Shown here: positions 1 through 12,300 of the stretch, piece after piece | How positions within the stretch are numbered: position 1 is the first letter of the stretch | Layout of the letters: each line of letters opens with the position of its first letter | Assembly: GCA_949825025.1 (NCBI GenBank) | Contig: OX463781.1 | Coordinates: 37,040,366 to 37,104,365, forward strand | Reading direction: 5' to 3' | DNA from: Siphlonurus alternatus | Taxonomy: Eukaryota; Arthropoda; Insecta; Ephemeroptera; Siphlonuridae | Length of the DNA: 64,000 nucleotides | Position numbers and translations under genes: made by a program | Notes under the pieces: generated by a model | The model's database searches: none | What the model was told of the DNA's origin: nothing | The model's input: the letters and a program-made list of their open reading frames with translations, nothing else

Positions 1-254
1 ATCCAGGATAGAGTGTAACAAGAATGATCCTTTGTTATCATGCACGGTTTTAAGTGCAACTCCCGACTCCAAGCTTATCACAGCACTCCGTGCTGGTGTG
101 GTCTCTCATTGATGCCATCCAGTGAGCGTGAGTCCGAGCCAGCAAGCAAGTAGCTGGCATCAATGAGAGATAAAACCAGCAAAGAGCGCTGTGATAAGCT
201 TCAAGTCAAAAGTTTTATAACAAAGGGTCATTCTTGTCATATTCTTTCCTGGAT
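1..254. repeat. Inverted repeat at the window edge
   Basis: ATCCAGGA at position 1 pairs with TCCTGGAT at 247-254; the arms also share an AGAATGA-type block, the GCTTATCACAGC block and the CTCTCATTGATGCC block. A palindromic MITE, possibly cut by the window start. Confidence 0.75.
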
Positions 255-1267
255 TCACTGTAAACATAATCATATTATATTATTGTCGCCTCAGAATACA
301 AGTAAGATAACTACATAAAAATTTCATAAATTCATATTATTATGACTTTTATGCTCATTGGTATTTAAGGTTCATTTTCCTTTAAAAGAGACACCGTCTT
401 TCAGTTCTGTATTGAGGGTGTTTGAGGCTTAAAAAAAAAAAAAAATGTGTTCACATTTAAGTCATATTTATTGAAGTCCTCTACCATTGAAAAAAAAAGT
501 AAATAAATAAATAAATAAAAAAAAAAGAACAAAAAAACATGCTGGTTGGTTGACATGTTTTCCTTCAAATAAATTTTTACATGATCAAATGTTAACAAAT
601 TGAATCATGTTACAATGACAGTTCTAAAAAGAAGTCCTAACAACAATATCCAATAGTTTCTTGATGTTATTGTATTTGTGTCTTTATAATTGTGATCTGA
701 TAAAAAAGCTCAATTTGGGAGCCTATAATAAATATATTATATAATTATGTAAGAAAATGACAGGGTAATTTGAATAGCAAATAGCCAAAAAAAAAAAAAA
801 AAAAAAGTTTACCAACATTTGATATTATAATTATTATAATTATAATATAGTAAAAAATGCACATTAAGATGATGCTCAATGGCATTAAATTTATAGTTAG
901 CTTTTTATTTCAAATGCATTTCACTTATAATAAAATCCATTGAGATAAAAATGTGCAATTAATATTTAAAATGGTTTTAAGCTTTCAAGTGAAGCAAGGA
1001 GTGAAACAGGGATGTGTGATGTCACCATGCATGGCTGTTCATGGAAAAATGTGTAGGAGTGGCTGGTAAAGGAGAGAGTAGAATTGACAACCTTCATGAT
1101 TTTTGTTATTGCATATATATTTGGATAGAACATCTCAATTTATGTATTGTCAATTTGTTGCAAATTTTTTTGAAACCCTCTAACATCTTCAAAATGGAGG
1201 GGAAAGAAGATATGGTGTCATGGTATAATCATGCAACGTCTTTTTCTATTCTTACGTGTTAAAGTTA
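255..1267. other. AT-rich gene-free stretch
   Basis: Poly-A runs, short TAAA repeats and decayed repeat pieces. The segment around 1080-1210 resembles 60235-60340 (same CTTCATGATTTTT and TTTGAA words). No gene seen. Confidence 0.6.
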
Positions 1268-1957
1268 AGGGTCTACTACAAAAAAGACAACAAAAAAATG
1301 AGTTAGTATTTTTTAAAAATAGTTCTGATGCTCCTACATACGGAACCGAAATCCAAAAGATTCCATCTCATATATAGGTTCTCCAGAAAAAAAATCCAAA
1401 GTCAGAGAGAATGCATCATTTAACGTGGGGCCTTACCTGAAAAACAACCTCGAATATCTCGAAAAAATACACTGTTAGGTGGTATGGAAAAAATATAACC
1501 ATGCTCTATAGCTCGAGCTTTAAGCAAAAGTTGTTTAAAAAACATATGTTTTCAAATCCGTTTTCCCGTCATAAAATCTCGAAAAACTCTTATGGGAATT
1601 AACATAGGAAATTTTCTTGATTTCTTTACGGAAAAATGGATTTGAGCGATTTTTTTTTCTTCGCTTTTCTGTTAAAGCTCGGGCCATAGAACATCATCAT
1701 ATTTTTATTGTACCCATAACGGTGTATTTTTTCGAGATATTCGAGGGTTATTTTTATGTAAGGCCCCATGTTAAGCGACGCATTCACTCTGATCGAGTAC
1801 TCTGACTCTGGATTTTTTTTCTTCTGGAGAACCTATGTGAGATGGAATTTTTTGGATTTTGGTTCTATATATATATATATATGTAGGAGCACTGGAATTA
1901 TTTTAAAAAAATACTAACTCAGTTTTCATTTTTTGACATCAGCTGATAGACACTCTA
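1268..1957. repeat. Large imperfect inverted repeat, ~0.7 kb
   Basis: The arms share AGTTAGTATTTTTTA, ATCCAAAA, TAGGTTCTCCAGAA and AAGGCCCCA in opposite orientation, meeting near 1600. Apparently a non-autonomous foldback element; no conserved protein inside. Confidence 0.75.
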
Positions 1958-1988
1958 CATTAAATTCTACTTTAAATACTTATTTAAA

Positions 1989-2984
1989 TACAGGGTGTTC
2001 CAAAAGACCGTGCAAAATGTATGCGCAAATAAAGCCTATAAGATTTATTCCATAACATAACATTTTCTATACATCAATTTGAAGCTCTGAATTTAATATT
2101 TTTAAAACTTTATTTAAAAAATTGATTAAAAAAACAACTTTCGAACAAGTTGAAACAAGGTAAAAATTACGGTTTTCAGTCTCTTTTTCTTGCATTTTCA
2201 CGATTACAGAGCCTGAAGTTTGATCAATTAAATCTCTTGCTTTATAATTTTTTTCACCCACATTACGAAAAGGGTACTCCACATGATCACAGTTTGTAAC
2301 ACAGAACACATGTAAACGCACCTCGACCTCTCGCAAGTGCAGCATCAAGGACGTAAAGGGCTGGATTACGGTAGTGATTCGCTCCAATACGTCGTGCCAA
2401 AGCGTCTTGAACACGCTGACTTTTAAGTAACCCCAAAAGAAGATGTCGGGTGGAGTGAGTTTAGGGGACCTAGGGGCCCCTCATGGCGTGGGGCTGTCAA
2501 GTCCCATTAATTTTCAAGGCATACAAATTTTCGTAAAAAAGGTCCGTAACAGATTGTTGTCGAAGTTGACAAACATTTTTTACTTCACACTCTGGTCAAG
2601 ATTTTCCATAGCCGCTCAGTGCATGAGACGTGACATTCCCTCGCCATGAGGGACCCCTAGGTCCCCCGGCTTCTTTTTTTGGGTTACGTACTGAAGATCA
2701 GCGTATTCAAGAAGGTGCCCGTGCTCAACTTACTCTGCATGGAGCTCATGAGGTCATGAAAATGCAAGAAAAAGTGACTCGAAGTGACTGAAAACCGCAA
2801 TTTTTACCTTGTTTCAACTTGTTCGAAAGTCGTTTTTTTAATTAATTTTTTAGATAAAGTTTTAAAAATTTTAAATTCAGAGCTTCAAATTGATGTATAG
2901 AAAGTGTTTATTGAGAAAAAATAGATAAATCTTATAGGTTTTGTTTGCGCTCACATTTTGCACGAACTTTTGTAACACCCTGTA
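1989..2984. mobile_element. Tc1/mariner-type foldback made of two transposase 3' ends
   Basis: Ends are TACAGGGTGTTCC and its near-complement, flanked by TA. The minus strand at 2067-2470 encodes RSPKLTPPDIFFWGYLK and then a C-terminal transposase stretch (the family pattern is RSPDLTPPDFFLWGYLK), part of a DDE transposase of the IS630/Tc1/mariner superfamily. The right arm carries a decayed plus-strand copy of the same region (RSPG/GYV words near 2655-2700). So two 3' halves face each other as an inverted repeat; neither is a complete gene. Confidence 0.78.
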
Positions 2985-3591
2985 TTTGCATGATTATGAC
3001 ATCACAATATTTTGCTGCATGATTTCAAGGGTGTTCGAGACTTAAAAAAAAAATCTGAAAAATTATTAAATTTACTAACAATACAGTACATAACTGGAGG
3101 TCCTCTATCCAAATATAAAATAAAAATATTCATTATTTTTTTCCATTACTGTGATTGTGATTTTTTGTTGTTATGTTGTTGAACGTTATATGCTGATGAT
3201 GCACTGTGGTGTTAGCTGAGAGTGAATACATGTTAATACAAAGGAACATGTTAGTGAAAACAATACTCAAGTCAGTCAAGTCTATTGGTAGAATATTTCA
3301 TTAAATATTTTCTGTTCCCACATAAATATGGTGTTTGTGGTCCAATTGTTAAAAATAGTTTAGCACTTTGTTGTTGTTTTTAAATGGATTGCATGCAGAC
3401 TAAAAAATGAAGAAAGCTAAAACTCACTATATTATGATATACTTTATAATTACATATGTACTAATTGATGCATATATTAATAGTAACCATGATACATTAT
3501 TTGATTGTAGTCCACTTCATTTTTATTAAAATATTTTATATAATGCCTGAAGATTAACAATAAAATGATTTATCAATCAACTTTTTCATTG

Positions 3592-4062
3592 TTAAAGGTG
3601 AACTGAAGGGATTGCTTTTTTTTCCCTTTAGGGAACCTTAAATTACCTATCCCATCCATCTGCACTAATTTTTTCATGGCTGATACTTATTGTGCTGCTG
3701 TAGGACAATTAGTGAAAAAGTGAAGTTGTGACGTATCAGCGACGGTTGGTTGACTTAAAACTCGCCGCCGTGAAAAAACACACGAGCGACCGCGAGCGAC
3801 CGCGGAAACTGCTGAGGGAGCGGCGATCGGCTCGCGATCGCCACTCTCTCGGCAGTTTCCGCGGTCGCTCGTGTGTTTTTTCACGGCGGCGAGTTTAAAG
3901 TCAACCAACCGTCGCTAATACGTCACAACTTCACTTTTTCACTAATTGTCCTACAGCAGCACAATATGTATCTGCCATGAAAAAATTAGTGCAGATGGAT
4001 GGGATAGGTAATATAAGGTTCCCTAATGGAAAAAAAAAGCAATCCCTTCAGTTCACCTTTAA
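3592..4062. mobile_element. Palindromic MITE with TTAA flanks
   Basis: TTAA + AGGTGAACTGAAGG at the left, its complement + TTAA at the right. The arms are near-perfect for ~230 bp and include a GC-rich core (CGCCGCCGTG, CGACCGCG). TTAA target sites suggest mobilisation by a piggyBac-type transposase. Confidence 0.82.
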
Positions 4063-4293
4063 TCAAATACTGTATGTAGTTATTGATCAGGTTCCTTCAA
4101 AAATATCATCTTCCTGCATTATTGAAATTATTTAAAGAACATGACTCAAGAAGTGTGCAAAGAAGTAAAAGGGTTATAAATTGACAGAATTACAGTGTAT
4201 CATGTTTTAATAGTGTCATTGATGGTTGTTAAGTGGAGCTAGATCAAATAATTTAATTTCATCCCAATGCAAGTCATAAAATAAAGTATCAAC

Positions 4294-4326
<33 letters not shown>

Positions 4327-4789
4327 ATTGCAAAAAATAGATAGAGGATGCAAAGTTATGTCACTGTTTTTTGTTTTTTGTTTTTTCAGATTTTTTTAGA
4401 GCCCGGGAAGTATTGCTAAAAAGTTTTGGTGGGGTCGGGTTTGAACCCATGCCCCTTTTAAGTAATATCTTTTCATTAAGAGAGGTGTCACTCTCTCTGT
4501 ACACTTTCAATAATCATTTAAAAAAATATTTTCCAGACTCTAAAAAATCTGAAAAAAATATAGTAGAATAGAATAGAATAGAATAATTTTTTGATTCCCT
4601 TGACATACAAATTGTGTGGAATAAGTCAAAACATACAGTAACACACATACATACATGATCACACCTGAATACAAAAACAAAAAGTCAGAACAATTTCAAT
4701 ATATTAATTGAAAGTAGAAAAAGGAAAAAAAAAATCTTATATATATTATAATTATATAGATATATTAGAAATATATTAAGTTCATACAT

Positions 4790-6841
4790 TTATTTCAATC
4801 TATTTTTAATATAAACATTTTTATCTGATTTAGCATTAGCTTGATTTGGATATATGGAATAAAAATTCTGAGTATGTAAATATTTAAACACCTCTTTTTT
4901 AAAGAGCATATAATTTTCAATCTTTTTGATACGAAAAGGAAGGGCATTGTACATCAATGTTGCCGCTCTATGAGGATTATTATCATTTAGATGTAAATTA
5001 ACTCTGTCTAAATGCACATCGCCCGCCCTTCTCATGACATGGGTATGAACATTTTGGTTTTGTTGGAAGATGTGTGAATTTTTTTTAACAAATTTTGAGC
5101 ATTCCAAAATAAAAATGCATGGCAAAGGAAGAATCTTAAGTTCTTTAAAATATGGTTCACAAGAAGTCAACTGTGAGAGTCCAACAATTGCCCTCACAGC
5201 TCTTTTCTGTAAAATAAAAATTGATTCAGCTTGTGGGGAAAGTCCCCAGAATAAAATTGAATATTGAATATGAGAATATATGTGGGCATAGTACAACATA
5301 ATAAGAGTTTTTTAGGTACAATGCGCTGTAAAGTTTTCAACAAGTATATAGAACTTCGTAAAGTGGAAGCTAATTTATTGCAATGATCACTCCAGCTAAG
5401 AGTTTCATTTATAGTTAAACCCAAAAACTTTACAGTGCTCTTTGACTGAATAACAGAATGGATAACATTCATGAAAAAATTTTATTGCAGAAATGAATAG
5501 AGGGTACCAAATTATGCTACTCTGAATTTTTTCAGATTTTTTTGAGACCCAGAACTATTTTTAAATAATTATTGAAAGTCCTGCGATTTCAGTTGGCACC
5601 CCTGCAGCCTTAATAAAAAGGATAGAGACTGGACGCCTATAGACGCCTCCAGGGGGCGTGGCTGCACTTTCAATAATTATTTAAAAATAGTTCCGGGTCT
5701 CAAAAAAATCTGAAAAAATTCAGAGTAGCATAATTTGGTACCCTCTATTCATTTCTGCAATTAATTTTTTAAATGTATGTTGTCCATTGTTCAATTTCAG
5801 TAAAGGACTTGAGAAAATATCTTTCTGATAAGGGTGGAAATATAAAAATGAAGTTTTCTTTGTATTAATTTTAGTAAGTTTTGAATTGCCCAGTTTTGCT
5901 TACGGCTAAACGTGCTTCTTGAAATAATGAACTTGTCGTTTGTGCTGATATTATATTATTTGCATCATCTGCATACAGTATAAGTAGTCCCAATATCAAA
6001 ACCAAAGGAAGATCATTTATATAGCAATTAAATAATTTGGGACCAAGCACTGATCCTTGCGGAACTCCCTGAGTTATCTTAATAGACTCCGAGAGAAATT
6101 TTATACGTTGACCAGATTCATCTATATAAGTTACTTCTACTCTTTGAGTTCTTTCTGTAAGGTAAGAGGTAATCCAGTCTAAAGCAATTTTTCCAACACC
6201 CATGTGCTTTAATTTAGAGATAAGTAAATTGTGGTTTATTGAATCAAACGCTTTGGATAGATCGTAAAATAGACCTAGTGTTTCTAATTTCTTATCAATT
6301 TTACTGTAAATCTCATTAAGGAGTTCAAAAGAAGCTGTTAAAGTTGATTCATTTTAGTATAGGCATGCTGACATTTAGAAATAATAGAATTTTCAGTTAA
6401 AAAATCATCAAATTGAAGTAAGAAACCATTTTCAAAAAGTTTTGAGAAGCCAGGCAAGACTGAAACACCTCTATAACCTTCAGCCAAGTGAGCAAGTCCC
6501 TTATCTTTAAGCAAGGTAATTACTTTTACCATTTTCAATTGAGATGGAAAAATTCCTGTTGAAAATGAAGAGTTAATAATGTTTGTGAGTGGTTCGACCA
6601 CAAGAGTTCTAACATGCTTAATAATTGGACATGGAATTTGATCAATACCTGCAGAAAAAGTATTCGGCAAGTTCCTAATCATTTTGTCAACTGTAAAAAT
6701 GCCTATGGCATGTAGATCAAAAGACCGTTGATTTACTGAGTTACTTTGAGAACTAGCCTGAGGAATTGTCACATTAGGTGTGGCTGTACCAGTAGTAAAA
6801 AATTTATTGAATAGTGGCACAACTTTGTACCCTCTATCCAT
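4790..6841 (-). pseudogene. Decayed LINE reverse transcriptase (jockey/CR1-like), interrupted
   Basis: Read on the minus strand from 6841: an RT palm start (FSAGIDQIPCPIIKH, VITLLKDK, YRGVSVLPGFSKLFE), then ITQGVPQGSVLGP and ILYADDAN (the YADD catalytic box), then KFLGLTINETLSWSDH, the LFWGLSPQAESIFILQKRAV thumb and a VFKYLHTQNFYS tail. Broken by frameshifts and by the MITE insertion at 5482-5763. No endonuclease region; 5'-truncated. Clade assignment is by motif only. Confidence 0.85.
5482..5763. mobile_element. Palindromic MITE inside the LINE
   Basis: The arms TTATTGCAGAAATGAATAG and complement enclose a nearly perfect palindrome with TTTTTCAGATTTTTTTGAG blocks. It splits the LINE reading frame, so it inserted after the LINE. 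Interiors at 4326-4575 and 20405-20781 are related. Confidence 0.8.
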
Positions 6842-7289
6842 TACTGCAATAAAAATTTTGAGGTTGAAACTCCATTTGTATTCAATTAAATTGTGATTAA
6901 TAAATTATAGTGTGTATCATGGTTTGTTAAAAATTGAGTTGTATTTGTCAGAAAATTTTCAGCCAAAAAAATATATATATGGTAGTGAACAACTATGTTT
7001 GCTACATTAACATAATAAATATAGTATAACTAAATATTTTATGTACTGTTATGTATTTTATTGTATTTTATATTTTATGTACACAGGGTGTACATATGTT
7101 TTAAAAAAAAAATAATAATTACCCCTAAAATTTAATAGAAAAAAAAAACTATACAATTGACAGGAGGTGGGGGGTGTAGCATAATATTTTTGCTGTACAA
7201 GAACTATGGTATATGTTATGCACATACTGATATATATAACGTATATAATATATGTGTATATAAAAATAATACCCTTGACACCATTTTAC

Positions 7290-7608
7290 CCTTTTGGGTG
7301 TGGCCGATATTTAGCCTTGTCAGTAAGAGTTATCTTGCGACCATGCTGGGGTTTACCAGGCTCCCAGAACCCTTTCCTGCACTCTTCTGGGCTCCTACTA
7401 CCAGATCTGTGCAGCCTGCAGTGGCAGTGCAATACGTACTGCAGGGCAGCGGAGTATAGACATCTGTAGGCTGCCTTCCTCCTACCAACTCCATAATCTA
7501 GTAATCAGTCACACCCATCCCAAGTCACGAAAAATCTGCCGTGTTCGGGAATCAAACCTGGGACCTCTCAGACCAGAGCCAGGGGTACTAACCACTACAG
7601 TACAGAGT
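7290..7608 (-). mobile_element. tRNA-derived SINE
   Basis: On the minus strand the head reads TAGTGGTTAGTACCCCTGG (pol III A box) followed at 7559-7547 by GGTTTGATTCCCG (B box), then a tRNA-unrelated body. It is not a tRNA gene: the acceptor and anticodon arms do not fold properly. Abuts a long AT microsatellite. Confidence 0.72.
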
Positions 7609-7610
7609 GG

Positions 7611-7611
<1 letters not shown>

Positions 7612-7694
<83 letters not shown>
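7612..7694. repeat. (AT)n microsatellite
   Basis: About 80 bp of uninterrupted AT dinucleotides at the head side of the SINE. Confidence 0.95.
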
Positions 7695-7696
<2 letters not shown>

Positions 7697-7927
7697 CAAA
7701 GGAACTACACTACATGTGGTATGCTGGATAATATGTGATATATATAATAGTTATGTTTATGTATGTTTATTGTTGAAAAATAAGATAACGAACCATCAAA
7801 GTTAAAAATTGGTAGTACAAAATTTTAGCATCATTGCATGTTGCGTTAACAGAGTTCAATGATGATCAACTACATATTTTCTAGTCAATAACTTCATCAC
7901 AGACAGATATTAGAATTTATTAAACGA

Positions 7928-8150
7928 TGTACATATCGTCCCCAGTCCGGAATAATGAGCTGTCTGTCTACCATGATCTCGTTGCAATAATAGGCTATAT
8001 GCTATTTCAGGTCAGCACAATTATGAGTTTTATTTTATACTGATTTACAGCTCATAACTGTGCTCACCTGAAATAGCAGTTAGCTCATTATTGAAACGAA
8101 ATCGTGGTAAGCAGATAGCTCATTATTCCGGATAAGGGCCGATATATAAA
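7928..8150. repeat. Inverted repeat with GCTCATTATTCCGGA ends
   Basis: CCGGAATAATGAGCT on the left pairs with AGCTCATTATTCCGG on the right; inner arms share GCTATTTCAGGTCAGCACA-type sequence. MITE-like, ~220 bp. Confidence 0.75.
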
Positions 8151-8708
8151 ATCCATAGTAAATATGTAGTTCTTTTGTGTTAGGTAAATGTTAAGTATTA
8201 TTAATGTTTAATAGATGTTGTTAAATACTATAATGGATGATTGTTAAGAAAATATAAAAATTGATGAAAAATTATTAATGGTTTTGTTATTTTAACTCTT
8301 CATTATCCAACAATCCAACAAGTTTAATATTTTACTGATAAAAGTAAGTCGATGACAGTCCTTCTAATTCTTGAAATGTAAGTACAGTACAGTCGTTTAG
8401 ACACGGGGGTAGACAAGGGGGTAAGATAATTTTATTACAGTTGATATCGCATTGTATGCATTTAGGTCCATTTATTTTAAATATTTCAGTGTCCTAACTT
8501 GTTTTGTTAATTTTAAATGAATTTTTAAGTACGGGCAAATCAGGAAAATCAAGAGAATCCATAATAAAAAAAAAAAAAAAAAATGAGGTTGTCCTGTTAA
8601 AAAAAGTAACAGAAATTTCAATTGTGTCTTCAAAAATATGAAATAAATACTAAATTTTATTCCTTACTATATTGTAAGAAGTGTAAATAAATAGAGGCCT
8701 ACTTTATG

Positions 8709-8838
8709 GTACATATGTTTATCACCTGGAAAATTTCACACTTGCAGCCTTGTTAGTCACTATGCCCGGTGTTATTCCTGCGGGGCATGGTAATTAACGA
8801 GGTTGCAAAGGGAAATTTTCCGAGGCAACGACTGTACA
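8709..8838. mobile_element. Mini-MITE, Tc1-like family copy 1
   Basis: Ends resemble TACAGTCGTTGCC...GGAAAATTTCC; the core hairpin is built on ATGCCCGGTGTTATTCCTGC. Related to copies at 53855, 55041 and 56841. Lies just downstream of the ARMT1 3' end. Confidence 0.72.
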
Positions 8839-9019
8839 CTGTACATTAACTTTTAACTATGGTAGTATTAATGGTTGTATTCACTTATGCTATACAGTAA
8901 TACTAACATATTTTTATGTAGTGTAAAAAATATGCACAGTTAGATATTTAGAATTTGTTTTTATTGCCCCAAGAAGAAGTAAAATTTAATAAAAAGTATA
9001 TAAAAAAAAACAATAATAA

Positions 9020-9304
9020 TTACTCGTTTGCTGCGGCAAGCTGGATTACTGCAAACTCTCCAGATACCATCCAGTTGACGTTTTCTTTGGCAATTCGTTG
9101 GGCAAGTCCGGACTGGAGCCCCACCACCACGTCTGCTTTGAGGGTGCGCAGTGCTAGTAAGGGCCTCGGTGCACTACGTATGGCACTCAGGAAGGAAGTC
9201 TCTGGCCTCAGGTTGAGGTCTCCTACCAACTTGCGGTAGTTCAGGTCGCCCTTGAAGATTACCAGCGACGAAGCATTTAGCACGGAGAACAGCTCAGGGT
9301 CCAC
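9020..9304 (-). CDS. ARMT1: ARMT1 exon 7 and stop
   Basis: Acceptor GGCAG|GTGGAC. Encodes SSLVIFKGDLNYRKLVGD, the KGDxN substrate-binding motif, then LRTLKADVVVGLQ and a tail of a few residues ending at TAA (9020-9022). Confidence 0.95.
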   Translation of the reverse strand: MDPELFSVLNASSLVIFKGDLNYRKLVGDLNLRPETSFLSAIRSAPRPLLALRTLKADVVVGLQSGLAQRIAKENVNWMVSGEFAVIQLAAANE

Positions 9305-12300
9305 CTGCCAAAATGACAGTGAAAAATTAAATAAAAAAAATGATCATAGAAATTAAAAAAACATATAATTTATATATTTATTTATAAGGGAACATTGGTG
9401 CACTTTCAAAAATCATCCCTTGACCCAGTGCGACTTAACTCCCCTCTTTTGGGGCTTATTTTCTTAGGTATAACCATTACAAATTGCTCACATTGTTCAT
9501 TGAATCAAAGTCACATGGAAGTGTCCAAAAATACGACTTTCCAAGAGGATATATAGTCCATCTTCCTTTGTTGAAATGATCCTGCCATCTTGCTGCAAGT
9601 TCCGGCATATGTATTTCTAGTTCCTTCATTGTCCACTTGAGGTCAGCAGGAGTGACGTCTGACACAAACCAGGGCATGGCTTTGGAGTGCAGCTGCACTG
9701 TCACAGCCAATTTGTGAGATACAAGGAAGTCTGCAAGGCAGAGGTCTGTGAAGAGTTCGAACCCAGCATTGTCCAGGACGATATCTGTTAAAATTAAAAA
9801 ATTAGTTCAAAGAAAAATAAACCATATATTGATAAGGTTATATTAAAGTATTATTGAAATTTAGGGATAGAAATAACCAGCAATTGAAAAAAAGAGTAAC
9901 AGTAGGTGAAAATCTTGTAGTTACAGGTTAATTTAATGTAGTTGAATTCTAGACATTTTGTGTCATTTAGATTGTACGGTTAAATAATTTTAGAGCTGTT
10001 TTTTCCTATAATTTTTACTATATTCTAATTCCAATAACAAATCTTATGCATATAAAAAAAGAAAAAGAAAGGACAAGGAAAATAGTTATAAAATATTACC
10101 TCACAGCTGTGATTCAATTAAGTGCCTGAACTGAACTAGAAGAATGACTAGACTTACTGTTAGATAAAGAGAGATTAAAAAAAAAAAAAAAAAATACAAA
10201 ATATTTCAACATCAGCTCTTTGTAAATATCTATGCACAATTTATTAGCAGCTAGCTTTAAGGCCAAAACTAGACACCCTAGGAAGGGGCATTCACAAAGT
10301 CTTAAGGTCACATTTAAGGCTCAATAATTTAAGGCTTGATTTTAGACGTGTTTTTAAGATCCAAAATTTCTGGTCTTAAATTATTGAGCCTTAATTGTGG
10401 CCTTAAGGCTTTGTGAATGCCCTTTATTTTTTGTCATAAAAGCTACTGTGCTGATCTAAATTTTGCATTTTAGACTACGCGTAATTAAGATATTATACAG
10501 AGTACCCGAGTAGAATTTTTTCCTGTAGATACCCTGTAAAAACCCTGTATCCAACCGGTAGAGGCCAAAAACCCTGTAAATACCCTGTACACACCCAGTA
10601 AACTCAGTTTGACCCTGTAGGCTCTGATTTTGCTCTTTTCACTACTGGTTGCGATCCAGTAGTAACCCAGTAACTATCCTGTAGCAATAAATAAGTCTCT
10701 ACTAACCAGTACACACTCTGTAAAACCCTGTACAACTCGATCCTGTAGCTTGCAGGAACCTACAGACTCCGCTACAGGTAACGGCTATCCTGTAATTTAC
10801 CAGTAGCTTCCAGTAATCATCGGTAGATTTAGTAAATTGTTATCCTGTAGCTAGTACAGGAACCTACAGACTCGCTACAGGTAACAGTCATTCTGTAATA
10901 TACCAGTAGCTTCCAGTAATCATCGGTAACTTGCATTAAATTTGAACCTGTAGCAAGTACAGGAACCTACAGACTCATTACAGGTATAGAGTTTAAAATC
11001 ACACTGTAAATACTCAGTAGTTTCCAGTAGTTGTGTGTAGCTTTCATCAGTTTTTAATCCATACATATATATAATGACACGATTGCCACAGATTCCACTT
11101 TAAAGTTTTTTTACATATATTTCTATAGTAATATTCATTGCTAGCATATTAGTTCTATGATTATAAATTATGTGCATCATAAATATAGGCATGATACATG
11201 AAGAACCTTGCATGATGCTGTATTTCTTTTAATTAAATTGATAACCTCATTCTCTTGCTATTAATATTTTGTGGTTCCTTTCACCACCTACACAGCTAAT
11301 TTAAATGTCAATTATAAGAGTCACTGCAAAAGTGCTTGTATACCTGAAAACAGGCTCGGACTGGGAAAAGCTAGGGGCCAGTCATGGCCATATGGGCATT
11401 ACAGCTAGGCAGCAGGGCCCACTTTTCAGGGGGTCTGAGGCTACTTTTCCTATGCTCCTGTGTTAAAAATATGAGGGGCCAGTCAGGGATCCCTAACCCA
11501 GTCTTATATGGCCAGTCCGAGCCTGCCTGAAAAGAGTGTACTTCTCATAAGCTGAGATTTAATTTTTAATTGAGTAACCATTGAACATGAAAGTATTTCA
11601 ACAAGAAAATAACAATTAAATAGCTTGTATTTTGAAATAATCTGACTTTAAAAATAAAATCGTATTACTGATTTTGAATTATGTGCAGAAAATAATTAAT
11701 AATTTTTAAAAAATTAAAAATTAAAAAAATAAAGTATCTGTTTTATTACCATTGATGCGTACAATTGAACAAATATTTTTATACGGCTGTAAATTCAATA
11801 ATTGATTTTAGATTTTGATTGAAAATCTGAGAAACTCGAGTACGCCTGTCACGAGGACGGTGAAGCTTATATAGGCAATTCATAGGTAGTTCTTATACGC
11901 GCGCGTAACTCGTTAGTTAAGGCAGGTAGGTTAGGCTAGGGCTAGGTAGGGTAGGGTATATGGTAGGGGCTACTACATAAAGGCAGGATGTCAATACTAC
12001 CTCATTTATATTTTTGCATTACTTTTTTCTATAATGCTACTGGTACTTACAGGGTGTATACAGGGTAAGTTTACAGGGTAGCTACTGGTTCCCACTGACT
12101 ACCTACAGGGTACCTACAGGAAGCTACAAGCTAGGTACAGACTGCTACTGGAACCTACAGGTTACGACAAGGTGGATTTACGGAGTAGCTACAGGTTCTT
12201 ACTGACTGCCTACAGGTTCTTACTGACTGCCTACAGGTTCTTACTGACTGCCTACAGGTTCTTACTGACTGCTTACAGGTTTTTACTGACTGCCTACAGG

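Larger units (their letters stand above)
4326..6853. mobile_element. Composite unit: LINE fragment between MITE-like inverted ends
   Basis: The left end (TTATTGCAAAAAATAGATAGAGG) and the right end (CCCTCTATCCATTACTGCAATAA) are inverted versions of the same terminal repeat; a complete palindromic relative sits at 5482-5763. The left arm 4326-4575 is itself a palindrome. The LINE 4790-6841 fills the middle. Either the LINE landed in a foldback element or the MITE ends flank it by chance. Confidence 0.5.

Noticed and set aside
7540..7605. tRNA gene
   Set aside because: A and B boxes are present but no cloverleaf or acceptor stem; followed by a SINE body.
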